Positions 12,939 through 25,006 of a DNA stretch of 64,000 nucleotides are shown piece by piece. The number at the start of each line of letters is the position of its first letter. Position 1 is the first letter of the stretch. The translations under genes and the position numbers were made by a program. The notes under the pieces were generated by a model. The model did not search any database. It saw only the letters and a program-made list of their open reading frames with translations, and was not told where the DNA came from. Source of the stretch: Anoplopoma fimbria. Its lineage: Eukaryota > Chordata > Actinopteri > Perciformes > Anoplopomatidae. Location: contig NC_072450.1 in the NCBI RefSeq assembly GCF_027596085.1, forward strand, positions 1,234,103-1,298,102. Reading direction: 5' to 3'.

Positions 12939-14040
12939 CAAAAGTTAAAGAAAATAGTCTTATATCTCTAAAGGGTCCTTTCCATTATGTTATTTTTGCC
13001 ATTACAGGTCCAAGTTATTATTAGTGTCTGACAACATTATTAAAAGAGCCTCGTTCTGAAATCAACGGTGGAAATAAGAGCGGCAGAGTTTGTTGTGTTG
13101 GAGTACAGAAAGTGTAGCTCTGTGTCATCTAAAAGACCATTAATGTCATGGCTGAATATCTAGATTTTGACAATGTAGATGCAACATAAGATTTAAGAAC
13201 GAGACTTCTCCGAGCGTGACTTAGTTGGACACAATAAACAAAAAGTAAAGAAAACATTTATTTTCTCTGTAGGTTCCTTCCATACTGTTGTTTTTGCCAT
13301 GAAAGAATCAGATTGTTATTATAAGTGTCAAATTTATTGAAAAAGTCTTGTTCAAGGAGAAGTCTCGTTTGGAAATTTCGCAAAGTGATATGTTGCCGGG
13401 AGACAACAGTAGTAGATTTCAGAACGTGACTTCTCCAAACGTGACTTTGTTAGACACAAAAAGCAAATAAAAAAAACACGTCTTATATCTCTGTAGGGGT
13501 CCTTTCCATAATGTTATTTTGACATGCGCATTGTCAGTATAATTTATGGAATAAAGTTATAGAAAGAGCCTCGCTCAAGGAGAAGTCTCGTTCTGAGAGC
13601 TTGCGATATATTGCCGAAAGACACCACAAGCTTGAAATGCAAGTGTCAGAGTTTGTTGTGTTGGAGCACAGAAGGTGTAGATCAGTGTTATCTAAAATAT
13701 TTTCACTCTCATGGCTGAATATTAAGTTGATTTCGACAATGTGGATGTAAGATTATAGAACAAGACTTTTCATAGCGAGAATCTGTCAGATACAACAAGC
13801 TGAAGGTAAAGGTTTTTTTTTTGTCTTCGGGGTCGTTTCCATAATGTTGCTTTTGCCATGACAGGCTCAGATCATTATTAAAAGTGTCTGACAACATTAT
13901 TGAAGGAGCCTCGCTAAAAGAGAAGTCTCGTTCTGAAATCTCAAAATGCAAATTGTTGCTGGAAGACAGTGGTGGAAACGGGAATGGCAGTTTGTGGTGG
14001 ATTTAAAAAAGCATAGCTTGGTGTCAGCTAAAATATTAAA
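12939..14040. repeat. Four-unit degenerate tandem repeat, unit about 220-340 bp
   Basis: Units begin near 12939, 13240, 13458 and 13798. Each has (t)cctttccataatgttattt or a variant, a gtgtctgacaacattatt word, gagcctcgctcaaggagaag followed by tctcgttctgaaa, and agacttctcc. Units 1 and 3 also have gcagagtttgttgtgttgga and catggctgaatat; unit 2 lacks that block. Divergence between units is high, so the array is old. No open frame is conserved. Confidence 0.75.
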
Positions 14041-15194
14041 AAACATATTCATCTACTAGGTAGCTGTTGGAAACAAAAACAAAACCAGGAAGTATAATTT
14101 TTAAAGAGTAAATAAGAGTAAAAAAAGGAGAGTTTTCTCTTTTCTCTCTGGAGCCGGAGAGATGAAAGTGTTCTTGGCAGCTTTCTGTGCTCGGTGCTGC
14201 AGATGAGCAGCCTCTCTCCTCCTCTGGGAGACGCTAATTGAAACTCAGGCCCTTCTCCCCAAAACGGCTGTCAGTCACCTCTGACCACTCGGCCGGGACA
14301 CGATAATAAAAGCTGCTCCGCCAGGACAAACTCTGCTGCTCCGCTTCTCCTGCTGTTATTTTAATAAGAGCAAGGTTAGCTCCAACTAAACAGGTCTGTC
14401 AGGCCTGTTAACGCCGGCCGCTCTGCTGTTCCATCTGACTCCGCTGCGAGAGGTTCAATTCAATATTCCCATTTATTTTAACGTTTACTCTCCCAGCAAA
14501 TGTATTTCTGCAAACTGTGAGTGTCACCTCCAGGATGAGCCTGGTGGAGTTTCAAGAAGAAGAAGAAGAAGAAGAAGAAGGACGGATTGGACCAAAGACC
14601 AGGCGTCCTCAATCATGATTACAGAGTTCCTCACGGCTCATTTACATTTGGGATTGCTAGGTGAATGCAATTAACCACCTTGTAGGACAGAAAACCAACA
14701 AGGCAGGTGGATCCGGACATAAAACACGACGGATCTGTCGGCTGAAAAAACAAAAACAGCATCAAAACAAGCCGCCACATCTTGAAGTGAATCCCAGTCA
14801 GCCTTTAAGCCTCGGACGCAGACTTTTCCCGCAGAGAACACTAACAAGTTTCTTATTTCCAGTCGACTCACATAAGAACAACGACCTGTCGCTGAGACAC
14901 ACAAAGACAACAGCACTCTGAATTCATTTCCCCGAGATATTTGGACACCAAAGCAAACTCAGGAGCCCACAGAGCTCTCTGCACGTTATTTGTTTTCATT
15001 CGTAGAGAAAATATGTTGGAAGAAGAAACCAGAATCTGATGTAAAGTCGTGGACGGAGAGATGAGTCCTCTGCTGTAAACCAGCTGGAAATGTTGTGACT
15101 CTGATGTGTTTGCATTGACGGAAAACAGCAGGAAGATTGAGGATTCTCAGTGTTCTGAAGTGAACACAACCAGCTCTGCTCCCAGCAGACCACA
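14041..15194. other. Non-coding stretch; part may be conserved
   Basis: 14150-14480 is unusually complex in composition (gagacgctaattgaaactca, ggccgggacacgataataaa, ctgtttaat-type words) and free of the repeats seen around it. No open frame. Confidence 0.35.
14555..14582. repeat. (GAA)n microsatellite
   Basis: Eight to nine AAG units. Confidence 0.95.
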
Positions 15195-15455
15195 TGACAC
15201 CTGTGCAATACATTACACTGTGCAATAATAGTTAAAATAGTTTTTTCTGTCTGTAAATATAATATTTCAGTTATTGTTGATTTTCTACTGTTTCTTATTG
15301 CTTATTTATAATACTTGTTTTTTTATTTTTATCTTGTCTTTCTTTTACTATGTCTCTTGTGTGCACTTTACTCTACGCTGCTGTAAGCCTGCACATGTCC
15401 CCGCTGCGGGACTAATAAAGGATTATCTTATCTTATCTTATCTAACCTGCAGGAT
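15195..15455 (+). mobile_element. LINE 3' end with (TTATC)n tail
   Basis: An AT-rich run leads to cctgcacatgtccccgctgc, gggactaataaaggatt and then four to five copies of TTATC. This is the typical end of a 5'-truncated fish LINE, whose tail is a short tandem repeat rather than poly(A). The same tail words (aaaggattatcttatcttat) occur again at about 22100-22130. No coding part remains. Confidence 0.6.
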
Positions 15456-16150
15456 TCAGTGAGTCATGTTGTGTTGCTTAATGCCCTTTGCATGAACTCA
15501 ACGCATCGTACAGACAGAAGACGTTCAGTGGCTGATGTCCCGATCTACAGAGCTATTCTGGAGGCTTGATGTGGCTGTTTGGAAACAAAGACAGTGGTGA
15601 AACTTATTGCAAAAAGTGCATCGAGATGATTTGTTTGGCTCAAATAGAAAACAAGAGGTTTGGGTCTCATGACATGCATTGATGTTTGTGTTGATCTTAA
15701 TGATCAGCGGCAGAATCAGGGGACGGCAAAGGCACTTTCAGTTGGAGCGTTTAGCAGCAGTGGGGTTTAACTGGCTGAGTTAAGATGCCAGTTGACTTCA
15801 TCAGTGGTCTTAGCAGTCTTAGTTTGCAACACCTTTGAGAACTTCAATTGTTTGTAGCTTTCCAAAACCAACAATCGGTGACTGGAGGTGAGAAAGTAAG
15901 CAGTCTTGAAATGTTTCTCTCTAGGACATTTACGTTTCATCTGTATATATATGGGGTACGATAGTATAGAACTCTGACCACAGACGGAAACAATATTTTT
16001 CCTCTATTTCTAGTTCAACAACGTCATTGAAGTTAGGAGGAGAATCTCAACTCTAATTGGCTTTCATGACGCAGATTCACATTTCTTGGTTCAAATTGCA
16101 CAAATACACATCTAGTCACTGAGATCTACTCAGCGTGCAACGTTAATGTA
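15456..16150. other. Non-coding stretch, nothing recognised
   Basis: No open frame or repeat hallmark identified. Confidence 0.5.
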
Positions 16151-16369
16151 CAGTACCAGTCAAACGTTTGGACACACCTTCTCATTCAATGGTTTTTCTT
16201 TATTTTTCTACATTGTAGATTAATATTGAAGACATCCAAACTATGAAGGAACACATATGGAATTATGTGGTAAACAAACAAATGCTCAACAAACCAGAAT
16301 ATGTTTTATATTTTACATTCTTCAAAGCAGTTGAATGAGAAGGTGTGTCCAGACTTTTGACTGGTACTG
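16151..16369. mobile_element. Tc1/mariner miniature element (deletion derivative), complete with TA duplications
   Basis: Ends are CAGTACCAGTCAAACGTTTG at the left and its near reverse complement, finishing TTTTGACTGGTACTG, at the right. The target TA is duplicated at 16149-16150 and 16370-16371. The 219 bp contain only the inverted arms (including cattgtagattaat and the matching tatggaattatgtgg part); the transposase gene of the Tc1 parent is entirely missing. The arms match the termini of the salmonid-type Tc1 family as I remember them. Confidence 0.9.
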
Positions 16370-19300
16370 TATCTTTTATCTATGAGGTATTGATGGGTGT
16401 TGTTGTATTTTAATATTAGTCAGAGCTAGCTTAGCTTCCTCCAGTTGTTCCTAGACTTTACAGGCTACATGCTAATCACCTTCTGGCTCATGAAGAACAT
16501 TAGAGTGGTTTAGATCTCATGTCAGACTCTTTTAAAAGTCTCTCATATTAATATACTTCCATATAAAATACAACAGCTGGTTAACACGTCAGCACCAGTA
16601 AACTGATCAGCCGGTGGTGCAGCTCTCATTGTGATCAATGACATGTTCGTTGTAGCAACAACCATTAGAGCCTCAGAGAGGAAAGAGGAACAAATCAATG
16701 GAATTGTAACACAGCAGGATGGAGGACAGCAGCAAACAAAAAGGCTCCATTAGACTGTGAGGAGGAGGAGGAGGAGGAGGAGGAGGAGGAGGAGGAGGAG
16801 GACATTAACCTCCACTGTGTTTAATTCACTGCTTCTTCTGTTTTGTCTCTGCGAACACTTAAACACACATATTCATTTTGTTAAGAGACAGAGAGAGAGA
16901 GAAGGAGAAACTTTTTATTTCTGGTTAGAGGACGAACAGCAGGGACTCCATGGTTACCGCTGAAGGATGCTAGCTACAGCAGTTGCCATGGTTACGGTCC
17001 TTCTGGGGAAAAAAGAAAAAAGAAGGTGGACGGAGAATTCTGGCTTCTTCTTCAGTTTGTAATAAAAAAAACATTTTAAATCAATATTTGGTGTCAGATG
17101 ATAAATGTGTGTTGTTGGGATGAAGACACACATAGAAGAAGATCATCAGTCTGATATTCATGATGATCTATCAACAGTATTTATGTCAGTGTTGAAGTGT
17201 GAAAAACCCTCTACATCCTGATCCACACCATAAAATACTCATTCGATACAGACGGAGGAGATTAAACCTAAGAAGTAATGTGGAAATACACAACAAACAG
17301 ACTTATTGTATCGAGGTGTGTCAGCTTGTTTTTAGATTGTGGTTGGTTTGTTGACACAAATTTGTCAGTTAATTGTAATATTTGATGGGCTACAACAAAA
17401 AATTGATATTGTACGTATGTTGAATTTGGATATTTTTGCACTTGTTTAGAGCAAGTGAGGTAGTTTATAGAACGACTGTTATTGAAAGTTATATGGTATA
17501 ATAACAAGTGAGAAAGTCCATTAAGGGCAGGTTACAAACACAGGACTTTCACCCAGGAGACAGCTGTTCAAGTCCAGTGTGAAGCCAAAACTTATCGTAG
17601 ACTTTACCTAATGTTGTTTTATGTATCGATACTTCTGCTGGAGCTTTGGAGCGTTAAAGATGCAGCAATATAAGCTGTGAAATTGGCCGTATTGATTTTG
17701 ATTGTTCCTTTTAAAACAGTTTAAAGCAGAGTTTCTCTCTGAAGTGGTGAAGTGTCCGTCCTCCTCGGTTCTCCGGTGAAACCATCGAGTGAAACTGTTC
17801 TGTTGTTTTAAACGACTCTGTGTTCCGGTTCATCTGAGAGTCTAATGGAGCCTGAAGATGCTGCTGCCATCAGAGAGCAGTAATCAGTGCTGCTCTCCAC
17901 CGAGAACTCGGAGACTCTTACTTTATGTGTAAAACGTCCACATGAACACAGTAACATCTACTGCAGTGGGATGAGAGGAGGGAGATGTTTGGGAAGATGA
18001 AACGGTTCTCTGTTTGAATTCTGTCAGAGGCTTCAAAGGAAAACCTGGAGAACAGATGCTCAGCTCTCTCTTTAAGAATACAAAGTGTTCTTCTTGCTTT
18101 TATCCGGATTATTACAATAATTCAGCGCAGAGAAAACTTATATAAATGTTGCTTTCATCAGACAGTGTTTAAGAGGAACTGGTCTGTTTGCTTGTGTTTC
18201 ATGGTTAGTGACTGGTTAAGTTCTCGCTCCACGACTTTAGCCATGGTCTTCCTCCAGCTCCTAAAATTAATTTTCAGTAATATAGGTGCAATAATATTGT
18301 ATAACATCTAAAAGGAGCATTTCTGTTTAACATGTAGATTAGTAGTTCACTTGTAATACTTTGAGTAAACTTTGATGGAAATATCTTTATTGGAATGAAT
18401 CAAGATCTTGTATTGTATTGTAGTATTTCCAATTATAAAATGTACAGATAATTCTGTATGAATCAAATATAATAAAGGCAAGAGTCACACATTTGAATAC
18501 CAACTCTAGACAGAGTTTTCTTATAAGGTCTAAAAACTTCATAATAAAAGCTGTAATATATTAAACATCATTGTTATTCAGAATGGAAGCTTTTTAATAA
18601 GATAAAACCTTTTTCCTCCCGCTGACCTCCACACTCACTTCACTTAAACTTTCCTCAGAGAATATCAGACGATCATTTTCAAAATCAATATCTCATTTTC
18701 CATCTGTATTGAATAATAACATCTAAGATCCCACTCAGGTAAATTAAAGCCCCGACTGCCAACAGACAAACCATTTACCGTAGAGAACTATATATATTAT
18801 AACTCCGGGAGAGAAATGTGAGGAGCAGAAAGGAGAAATAAAGAGTCTGAAGGCTGAGCAGCACAAACTGTGTCAGCTTCCCACACAGAGACTCCAGGAC
18901 GGGAATAAAATTAATCTGACTGAAGCCCAAAATAAAGTGCCTCAATAGCTGAGTACTGGGTCAGTTACCATTAATATTTCACAGGAGACCAGAAAACAGA
19001 TTTGGGCTGGATGCTTCCAGTCACGAGAGGAGTGTTGATAAATGATGATGAGCAGCGTTCAGATCATCTCATACTCACTGATCAAATACACCGATAAGGG
19101 TTTTCAAATCTTAAAATGTAAAGAGTGAAACCCAATGTTCTGTGTTTGTGCTTCTGTCCGTCTGTCCGCAGCTAATCTCTCATTATACTCGACCCGTCTG
19201 CTTAATATTTTCTGTGATTATTTATGAATGTTTGCGCAAGGAAGTCGAACTGTTGGGTTGATTCATACTTTTTGAAAAACATGTTTTATTGACTGTTTTA

Positions 19301-20819
19301 TAGCATCATTGACTGCTGACATGTCACTCTTCTTAAAGGGCCAGTACAGGCCGCAAGGGATCAACAACTGCTTCAGTAGCAAGTTCAACAGCTATGCTTA
19401 AATCAAGCTTCACTCGTCTTTTGCAGGCAAAGTTTGCTCTCATTTTGAACCAGAACTTCTGCAGCGGAGGTTTCTTTTGTTTAATTTTCTATTTTTATTT
19501 TGGAGGAAAGCAGAAGTTAGAGATTGGTTTATTGGCGGCATAAACCAATGAGCCAAACATTAATCGAGGAGCTGAACATCGAGGAACATCGATGAGAGGC
19601 CATCAGGGAGCTTTTTCAATGATTTTCAAAATAAACAATAGATTCAACCTCACAAACAAGTCAAACTGCCAAATGCCATTGACTTTAATGGGGAAAAAGA
19701 AGCTTTAATCACCTTGTGAGCTCTGGTGAGGTGAGTTGTGTTGCTGCAGAGAACAACGTCCACGTTTCTTTCCTCCATGTTGCATCACCGTCGACCCTGA
19801 AACAGAACAGAGAGCTGGTTTTAAAACTTCAGAGATGTTTCCCAATGAAAAAGTCTGCATTAGAGTCGGTAGTTTCTCTGTTATTCTCTTCATCCCGACT
19901 GTGTTTTAAGTCACGGACCAAAACCAACAGCTTAGCAGAACGTTTTTTAATCAGCTTTAGCTCTAGATCTTTGGATGGTTCTCAGGTAAAACCCCGATGT
20001 CTCTAACGAAGTCCCTTTCATTCTCCTTCTTGCTGTTGTGGCTGATCTTAGATGCCAAAACTTTGAACAGCACAAACTTTTAAGTGGGTCTCCGGAGGAT
20101 AAACGCCAGACAGCCGCCAGATTCTGTGCCTGCTTTAAAAAAAAAATAATAATAAATAAAAAAGTGGCCGCCCTGCACTTTAGAGTCCAATTCTAAAGCT
20201 ATGAATCTCAAACAGGCTTGGAGGGAAATCTCACTCTGCACTACTCAGACGCTTTAAGCAGACACACACACACTTGGTCGGGATCAGTGGCCGGGCTGAA
20301 AACAGCTTCACTAAGTGATTCCACTGAAGCCTGCAGGCTGTTCGGACTGTGTTACTGTCACACCTCAACAAGCAGCCGGCCTGCAGGAAGCCTCTCTGCT
20401 AACGCTGTCATTACACTGAAACACGTCTGCACTAACCTTTAAACTCATTCAGAAGTAAGACCTGTCGCCGTTTCACAGTTTTTTTTTAGAATTTATGAAC
20501 GACACAAGCTTCAATGATTTGTTTTTAAAGTAAGAACTTGTTTTGACGTGTTTAAATCCTGCTCAGATTGTTTAACATGTGTCAGCACAAACTGTCTGGA
20601 AGCGCATCAAGATATATATTTGTCTTGGCTGTAAAAGTGCCACTTCTTTGTTTTTTTTCACTTCCACAGCACAAATGTTTTGGCTGCTGCATAAATCTGA
20701 ATAAACCTGCTCAGTTTACACTTCAGCGGTTAAAAAAAACAAACACTCGGTGTTCAGTCGGGGGGAAACAAATGTACTGAAGGACTAACAACCTCAGACA
20801 CAATGTGATGGAAGCAGGA
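16370..20819. other. Non-coding stretch, mostly nothing recognised
   Basis: Holds the (GGA)n tract and a family-B-like phrase at 17535-17570 (cacaggactttcacccagga). Opposing open frames of 62 and 96 codons at 19705-20006 have no recognisable domain. Confidence 0.45.
16759..16803. repeat. (GGA)n microsatellite
   Basis: About 14 GGA units; the poly-Arg open frame through it is an artefact. Confidence 0.97.
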
Positions 20820-21010
20820 GAGTGGTTCATACACTGTGTTACCATGGCGACACTCATGGTCTCAAGAGGATGAATCTTAAGACTTTTCCTCTAGCGTCGC
20901 TGCAAGTTTGGTGTTTTTGATCTACAGTGAAATAGAGTTATGCAGGGATGATGTTTTGTAGTCGAACAGGAAGTCATCAGCACTGGTTCCCTCCACAAAC
21001 AGCCAATGGG
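20820..21010 (-). repeat. Interspersed repeat family C, copy at 20.8 kb
   Basis: Reverse of the segment at 34.4 kb: caagaggatgaatcttaaga, gcaagtttggtgtttttgat, gtgaaatagagtt, gaacaggaagtcatcagcac, and tggttccctccacaaacagc followed by caatggg. Confidence 0.6.
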
Positions 21011-21119
21011 ATTCTTGGATCTGATGATTGGATTATTACAGATTTTTTTTTATGATTCTTCAAGTTAATCATCACAAATGAACACAACTTTTATGACGTT
21101 TAAAGCGTAAATACAATCA

Positions 21120-21430
21120 GCAGCAGCAATGTTGATGTTTTTGTCACGTAACTTGCAAACTTTCGTCACAAACGTAACAAAGTATTTTACGATCTTTTCC
21201 TACATCTAACAGACAGAAGTTTATTTTGAAAAGATTATATTCATTAAATGAGCGTAAATTCACACGTGATGCTGGATTTTTGTCCAATAACGCACTAAAA
21301 AATGGGAGTCACATGAAGATATGTAAGATATCATACAAACTGTTGGATGAGGATACGTTGAAACACAAACACATTCAAAGACACATTGACTTCGAGACGA
21401 GAGAACAGGAAGTGATAAATTGCTGACTCA
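21120..21430 (+). repeat. Interspersed repeat family B, copy at 21.1 kb
   Basis: Has cagacagaagtttattttga, attcattaaatgagcgtaaa and agatatgtaagatatcatac followed by gaggatacgttg. Compare the copies at 42.2, 48.2 and 55.8 kb. Confidence 0.5.
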
Positions 21431-22094
21431 TTTCCTCTATACTCAACAACGTACCAACAACTTTACCATTAAAGCTTTTGGTAAAGTCATGCAGGCTTAT
21501 TAAGTAAATTACATTATTGTGCAAAAAAGAAATGCAACCCAACAAACAGAGTGTTCAGATGGGTTCAAACCCAAAACCTCCTCTTCTCTCTCTGGATCTC
21601 TAAACGAGGTCGAGGGAAGCTGAAACTGGGTTATCACAATAATATGCACACAGGAAGTACTCAGACAGAAATAGAGCAGAAGAAACTTGATTGCCACCTC
21701 ATTATTTCCCACAAGCATCCCTTGCTTTGCATCCAGTACACGATCAATACGTTATAAAGTGTGTCGTCTCTGGGTTTTATGCTTCACTGAGCTGATGATG
21801 ACCCTCTGCGCTGCACCTGGATCTCCGTCTCCTCCTGTGAATATTCACACATGAACAGTCCATTGAGTAGAAGCCAAGCAGCACAAAACCACTTCATCCA
21901 GGAGCTCGCTCCCTAATCTCCTCTATTAGAAGAAGTCGTTGCTCATCTGCCACCTCGGCACAGTTCACCGACACAAACGTCTCAGAAGTAGAGCAGAGAT
22001 CATTCTGTTACACTGCCATGATCTGTTGTTGGTGTGACTCTGTGAGGGTTTTCTCTCCTCCTCTTCCTCCGTCTCTTTCTCTGCAGCAGTGATC

Positions 22095-22135
22095 CTGTAA
22101 ATTAAGAAAGGATTATCTTATCTTATCTTGTTTAT
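22095..22135 (+). mobile_element. Second, very short LINE-tail remnant with TTATC repeats
   Basis: Repeats the end of the element at 15195-15455 (aaaggattatcttatcttat) and nothing more. Too short for a firm call. Confidence 0.4.
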
Positions 22136-22369
22136 CAGGTAAAGAAAACATATCTATAAATAAAAAAGTTGATTATGCGACAGGATGTAAACTCTGGACT
22201 CAAAGCATCACAGTGCCTCCGGTTCTGCAGAGTGAGGTCGATGTGGAAGTGTCTGAAAACGTTCATTCTCTCTACTGACCAGCTGTCATTGTCACTGACG
22301 CATCGCTAATATGAAAATATTGATTCAGCTTTGAATTTAACAGAACTTCTTTACAAAACCTTCTCAGAG

Positions 22370-22690
22370 CACCAAGGGGAAGTTTGTGGATCATCAGAGA
22401 GATTAAACCCAACAGACAGGAAGGACGGGTCAGACAAACACAGGACTTTCACTCAGGAGACCTCTGACCGTGTGAAAGCAGAAGTTACGTTACGCTACGT
22501 TAGAGATACCACTGAGGACGGTTGTTATTTGTTCATGCTAGGTTTGTCGTTATGTTATCATTTGAACACACAAACAATGATCTATTTTCTAACCTTCACC
22601 AGGTAGTTTTTCTGCCTAAACTTAACAAATTGCTTCACGTCAGTGCTCGAAGTGGGTACGATTCTCACACACTGGTTGTTGAAGGACGTA
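22370..22690 (-). repeat. Interspersed repeat family B fragment at 22.4 kb
   Basis: Has aaacacaggactttcactca then ggagac, a phrase also at 10606 and 17540, followed by gttacgttacgctacgttag. No coding content. Confidence 0.4.
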
Positions 22691-23524
22691 ACAGTTTGAG
22701 GGAATGATGGTGCTGGAAATCCATTTATTTTTGTTTAGTTTAGTCAATGAGGATACTCATCATCATCTTCATCAATCGAGCATACAGGTTTTAATTGCTT
22801 AGTAACAACAGATGCAACCCCTGTTCAAACACTTTGGATAAAGTCGTGAAAGGCGGTTTTCACATGTTTTTAGAAGCAAAACATGTGAACAACGGTCAAC
22901 GTTTTTTCTTCATTGTATACAAACAAAAAATTGAACTATGTGCAAAATTCTAAAAAGTAACATGTAAATATATAGAATTTAAGGCAAAGACTCCCGACTG
23001 ATAAACTGAGCACAATTCCTTTATTTAAATTTGAATATAAATCTAAAATCTTAAGGATTTTTTACTTTAATGACAGGAAACATTTTGTGTTCGCTGAGAG
23101 AGAGTTCAGTCTGCAGCAGCTCCACATGTCACATGACAGGATGCGAAGCCAAGTGTGAAATTACTCTCCTCTTACAATTCATCCACCTCCATCGATCGTC
23201 CTATCGAGCTGGTTCTTAAGATCAGTAAATGTGAAAATCAGTTTCTGCTGTACATACTGTTCTGCTGTCAGAGCGGATTGATCGCTCCACCTGAGAGTTA
23301 ATCTAACACACAATCTTTAGTGTGCAATCCATGCAGGAAAAGATATTAAGAAACACACAGACGTTATTCTATGAAGTCCAGCAGATCTGGTTTTTTTGCA
23401 TTTGAAGGAAAGGAGGATTTCTGAGGTAAATATTCTTGACTTTGTTCTTTCTTCAGAGAATAAGCTCATTATATTTTGATGGTTTTATTTCAGATTTATG
23501 AGATTGATCTGCTGGTGGAAAATA

Positions 23525-23685
23525 GTTCTTAAAACAAAGGTCCTTTAAAGTTTATTTTGGTATTCAGATGTTTTAACAGGTATCGTAACTCAAACACGTT
23601 GAAAACATATTGATTCTATTCATGGCTTACGGAATCATTCCTTTGGTTCTGACTTTCATGTTCCCCTGAGGATGAATTTAAATAA
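23525..23685 (-). repeat. Interspersed repeat family C fragment at 23.5 kb
   Basis: ggtattcagatgttttaaca, atcgtaactcaaacacgttg and tcccctgaggatgaattt correspond to the reverse of the right part of the 34.4-kb copy (34510-34620). Confidence 0.5.
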
Positions 23686-24227
23686 TTAAATAACTAACTT
23701 TCTCTTTCATCAACTCAAATTTTTACTTTGTGAATTACTTTGGTTTATGACCAAATACCTGCAGAACTAACGACTTTCCCATCAGCCTCGGCTGTACTTT
23801 GTGTTTACTTCTAATTCATTAAAAATGCACCACTCTTTCCTCAGAACATAAGTGAAATAAATATATATATCACCACAGCCGCACTCACACAATGAATGTT
23901 ACGGCCTCACAGAGACGCTCGATGTTTGTTTGGTCTCTGATTATTCAGCTCCAATGAAAATCAATCATTGAAAACAAAAAAGGAAAAGGTCATTGAAAGC
24001 AGCTCGGATGATTTTCCTGCAATAGTGGTCTTCACTTCCTGCCTCACAAGAACATGTAGAGAAAATAATGATCTGAGGCCTGAGGACTGAACGCTGGTTC
24101 TTCATAATGTTACATAATGTTAACAGAGACGAGTGATTGTTGAGGCAATTAGTGGAGCTCAACGGTAGGATTCACCCACACACTGACCTTTACTTACATC
24201 AGTCATCACCACAATAAACACACACAT

Positions 24228-24228
<1 letters not shown>

Positions 24229-24288
<60 letters not shown>

Positions 24289-24289
24289 G
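24229..24289. repeat. (TA)n microsatellite
   Basis: About 28 TA units with one CA interruption. It precedes the 26-bp minisatellite by 150 bp. Confidence 0.97.
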
Positions 24290-24435
24290 TACCATGGCAT
24301 GTCGTGACATAGTCACATAATGTTATCTATTGGTTTTGAGTTCAGGGACACGAATTGTCTGTTTTCTTTTGTGTCACTCAGGACAAAAATAATGCCAACG
24401 GAGAGTGGGCACATAAATGCATTTACCTAATTATG

Positions 24436-25006
24436 TGGTTTTGTTGTCTAAACCTAACTGTTGGTTTTGTTGTCTAAACCTAACTGTTGGTTTAGTTGTC
24501 TAAACCTAACTGTTGGTTTTGTTGTCTTAACCTAACTGTTGGTTTTGTTGCCTAAACCTAACTGTTGGTTTTGTTGTCTAAACCTAACTGTTGGTTTTGT
24601 TGACTAAACCTAACTGTTGGTTTAGTTGCATAAACCTAACTGTTGGTTTTGTTGTCTAAACCTAACTGTTGGTTTTGTTGCCTAAACCTAACTGTTGGTT
24701 TTGTTGTCTAAACCTAACTGTTGGTTTTGTTGACTAAACCTAACTGTTGGTTTTGTTGACTAAACCTAACTGTTGGTTTTGTTGACTAAACCTAACTGTT
24801 TTGGTTTTTGGTTTTGTCTAAACCTAACTGTTGGTTTTGTTGTCTAAACCTAACTGTTGGTTTTGTTGTCTAAACCTAACTGTTGGTTTGTTGGTTTTGT
24901 TGTCTAAACCTAACTGTTGGTTTTGTTGTCTAAACCTAACTGTTGGTTTTGTTGTCTAAACCTAACTGTTGGTTTTGTTGTCTAAACCTAACTGTTGGTT
25001 TTGTTC
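24436..25006. repeat. 26-bp minisatellite, about 22 units
   Basis: Unit core tctaaacctaactgttgg preceded by ttttgttg. Units are nearly identical, with occasional tgactaaacc, tgcctaaacc or an extra ttggttttgg insertion near 24800 and 24890. It ends at ttttgttccaagcg. The low divergence points to recent expansion. Confidence 0.95.

Larger units (their letters stand above)
21431..24228. other. Non-coding stretch with B and C repeat fragments
   Basis: Apart from the listed pieces I see no gene. AT-rich. Confidence 0.45.

Noticed and set aside
16757..16963. Arginine-run frame
   Set aside because: A translation of (GGA)n.
24436..25006. CRISPR-like or telomere-like array
   Set aside because: The repeat is contiguous without unique spacers, and the cctaac word is in a 26-bp unit, not the vertebrate telomere hexamer. 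The setting is a vertebrate nuclear genome.
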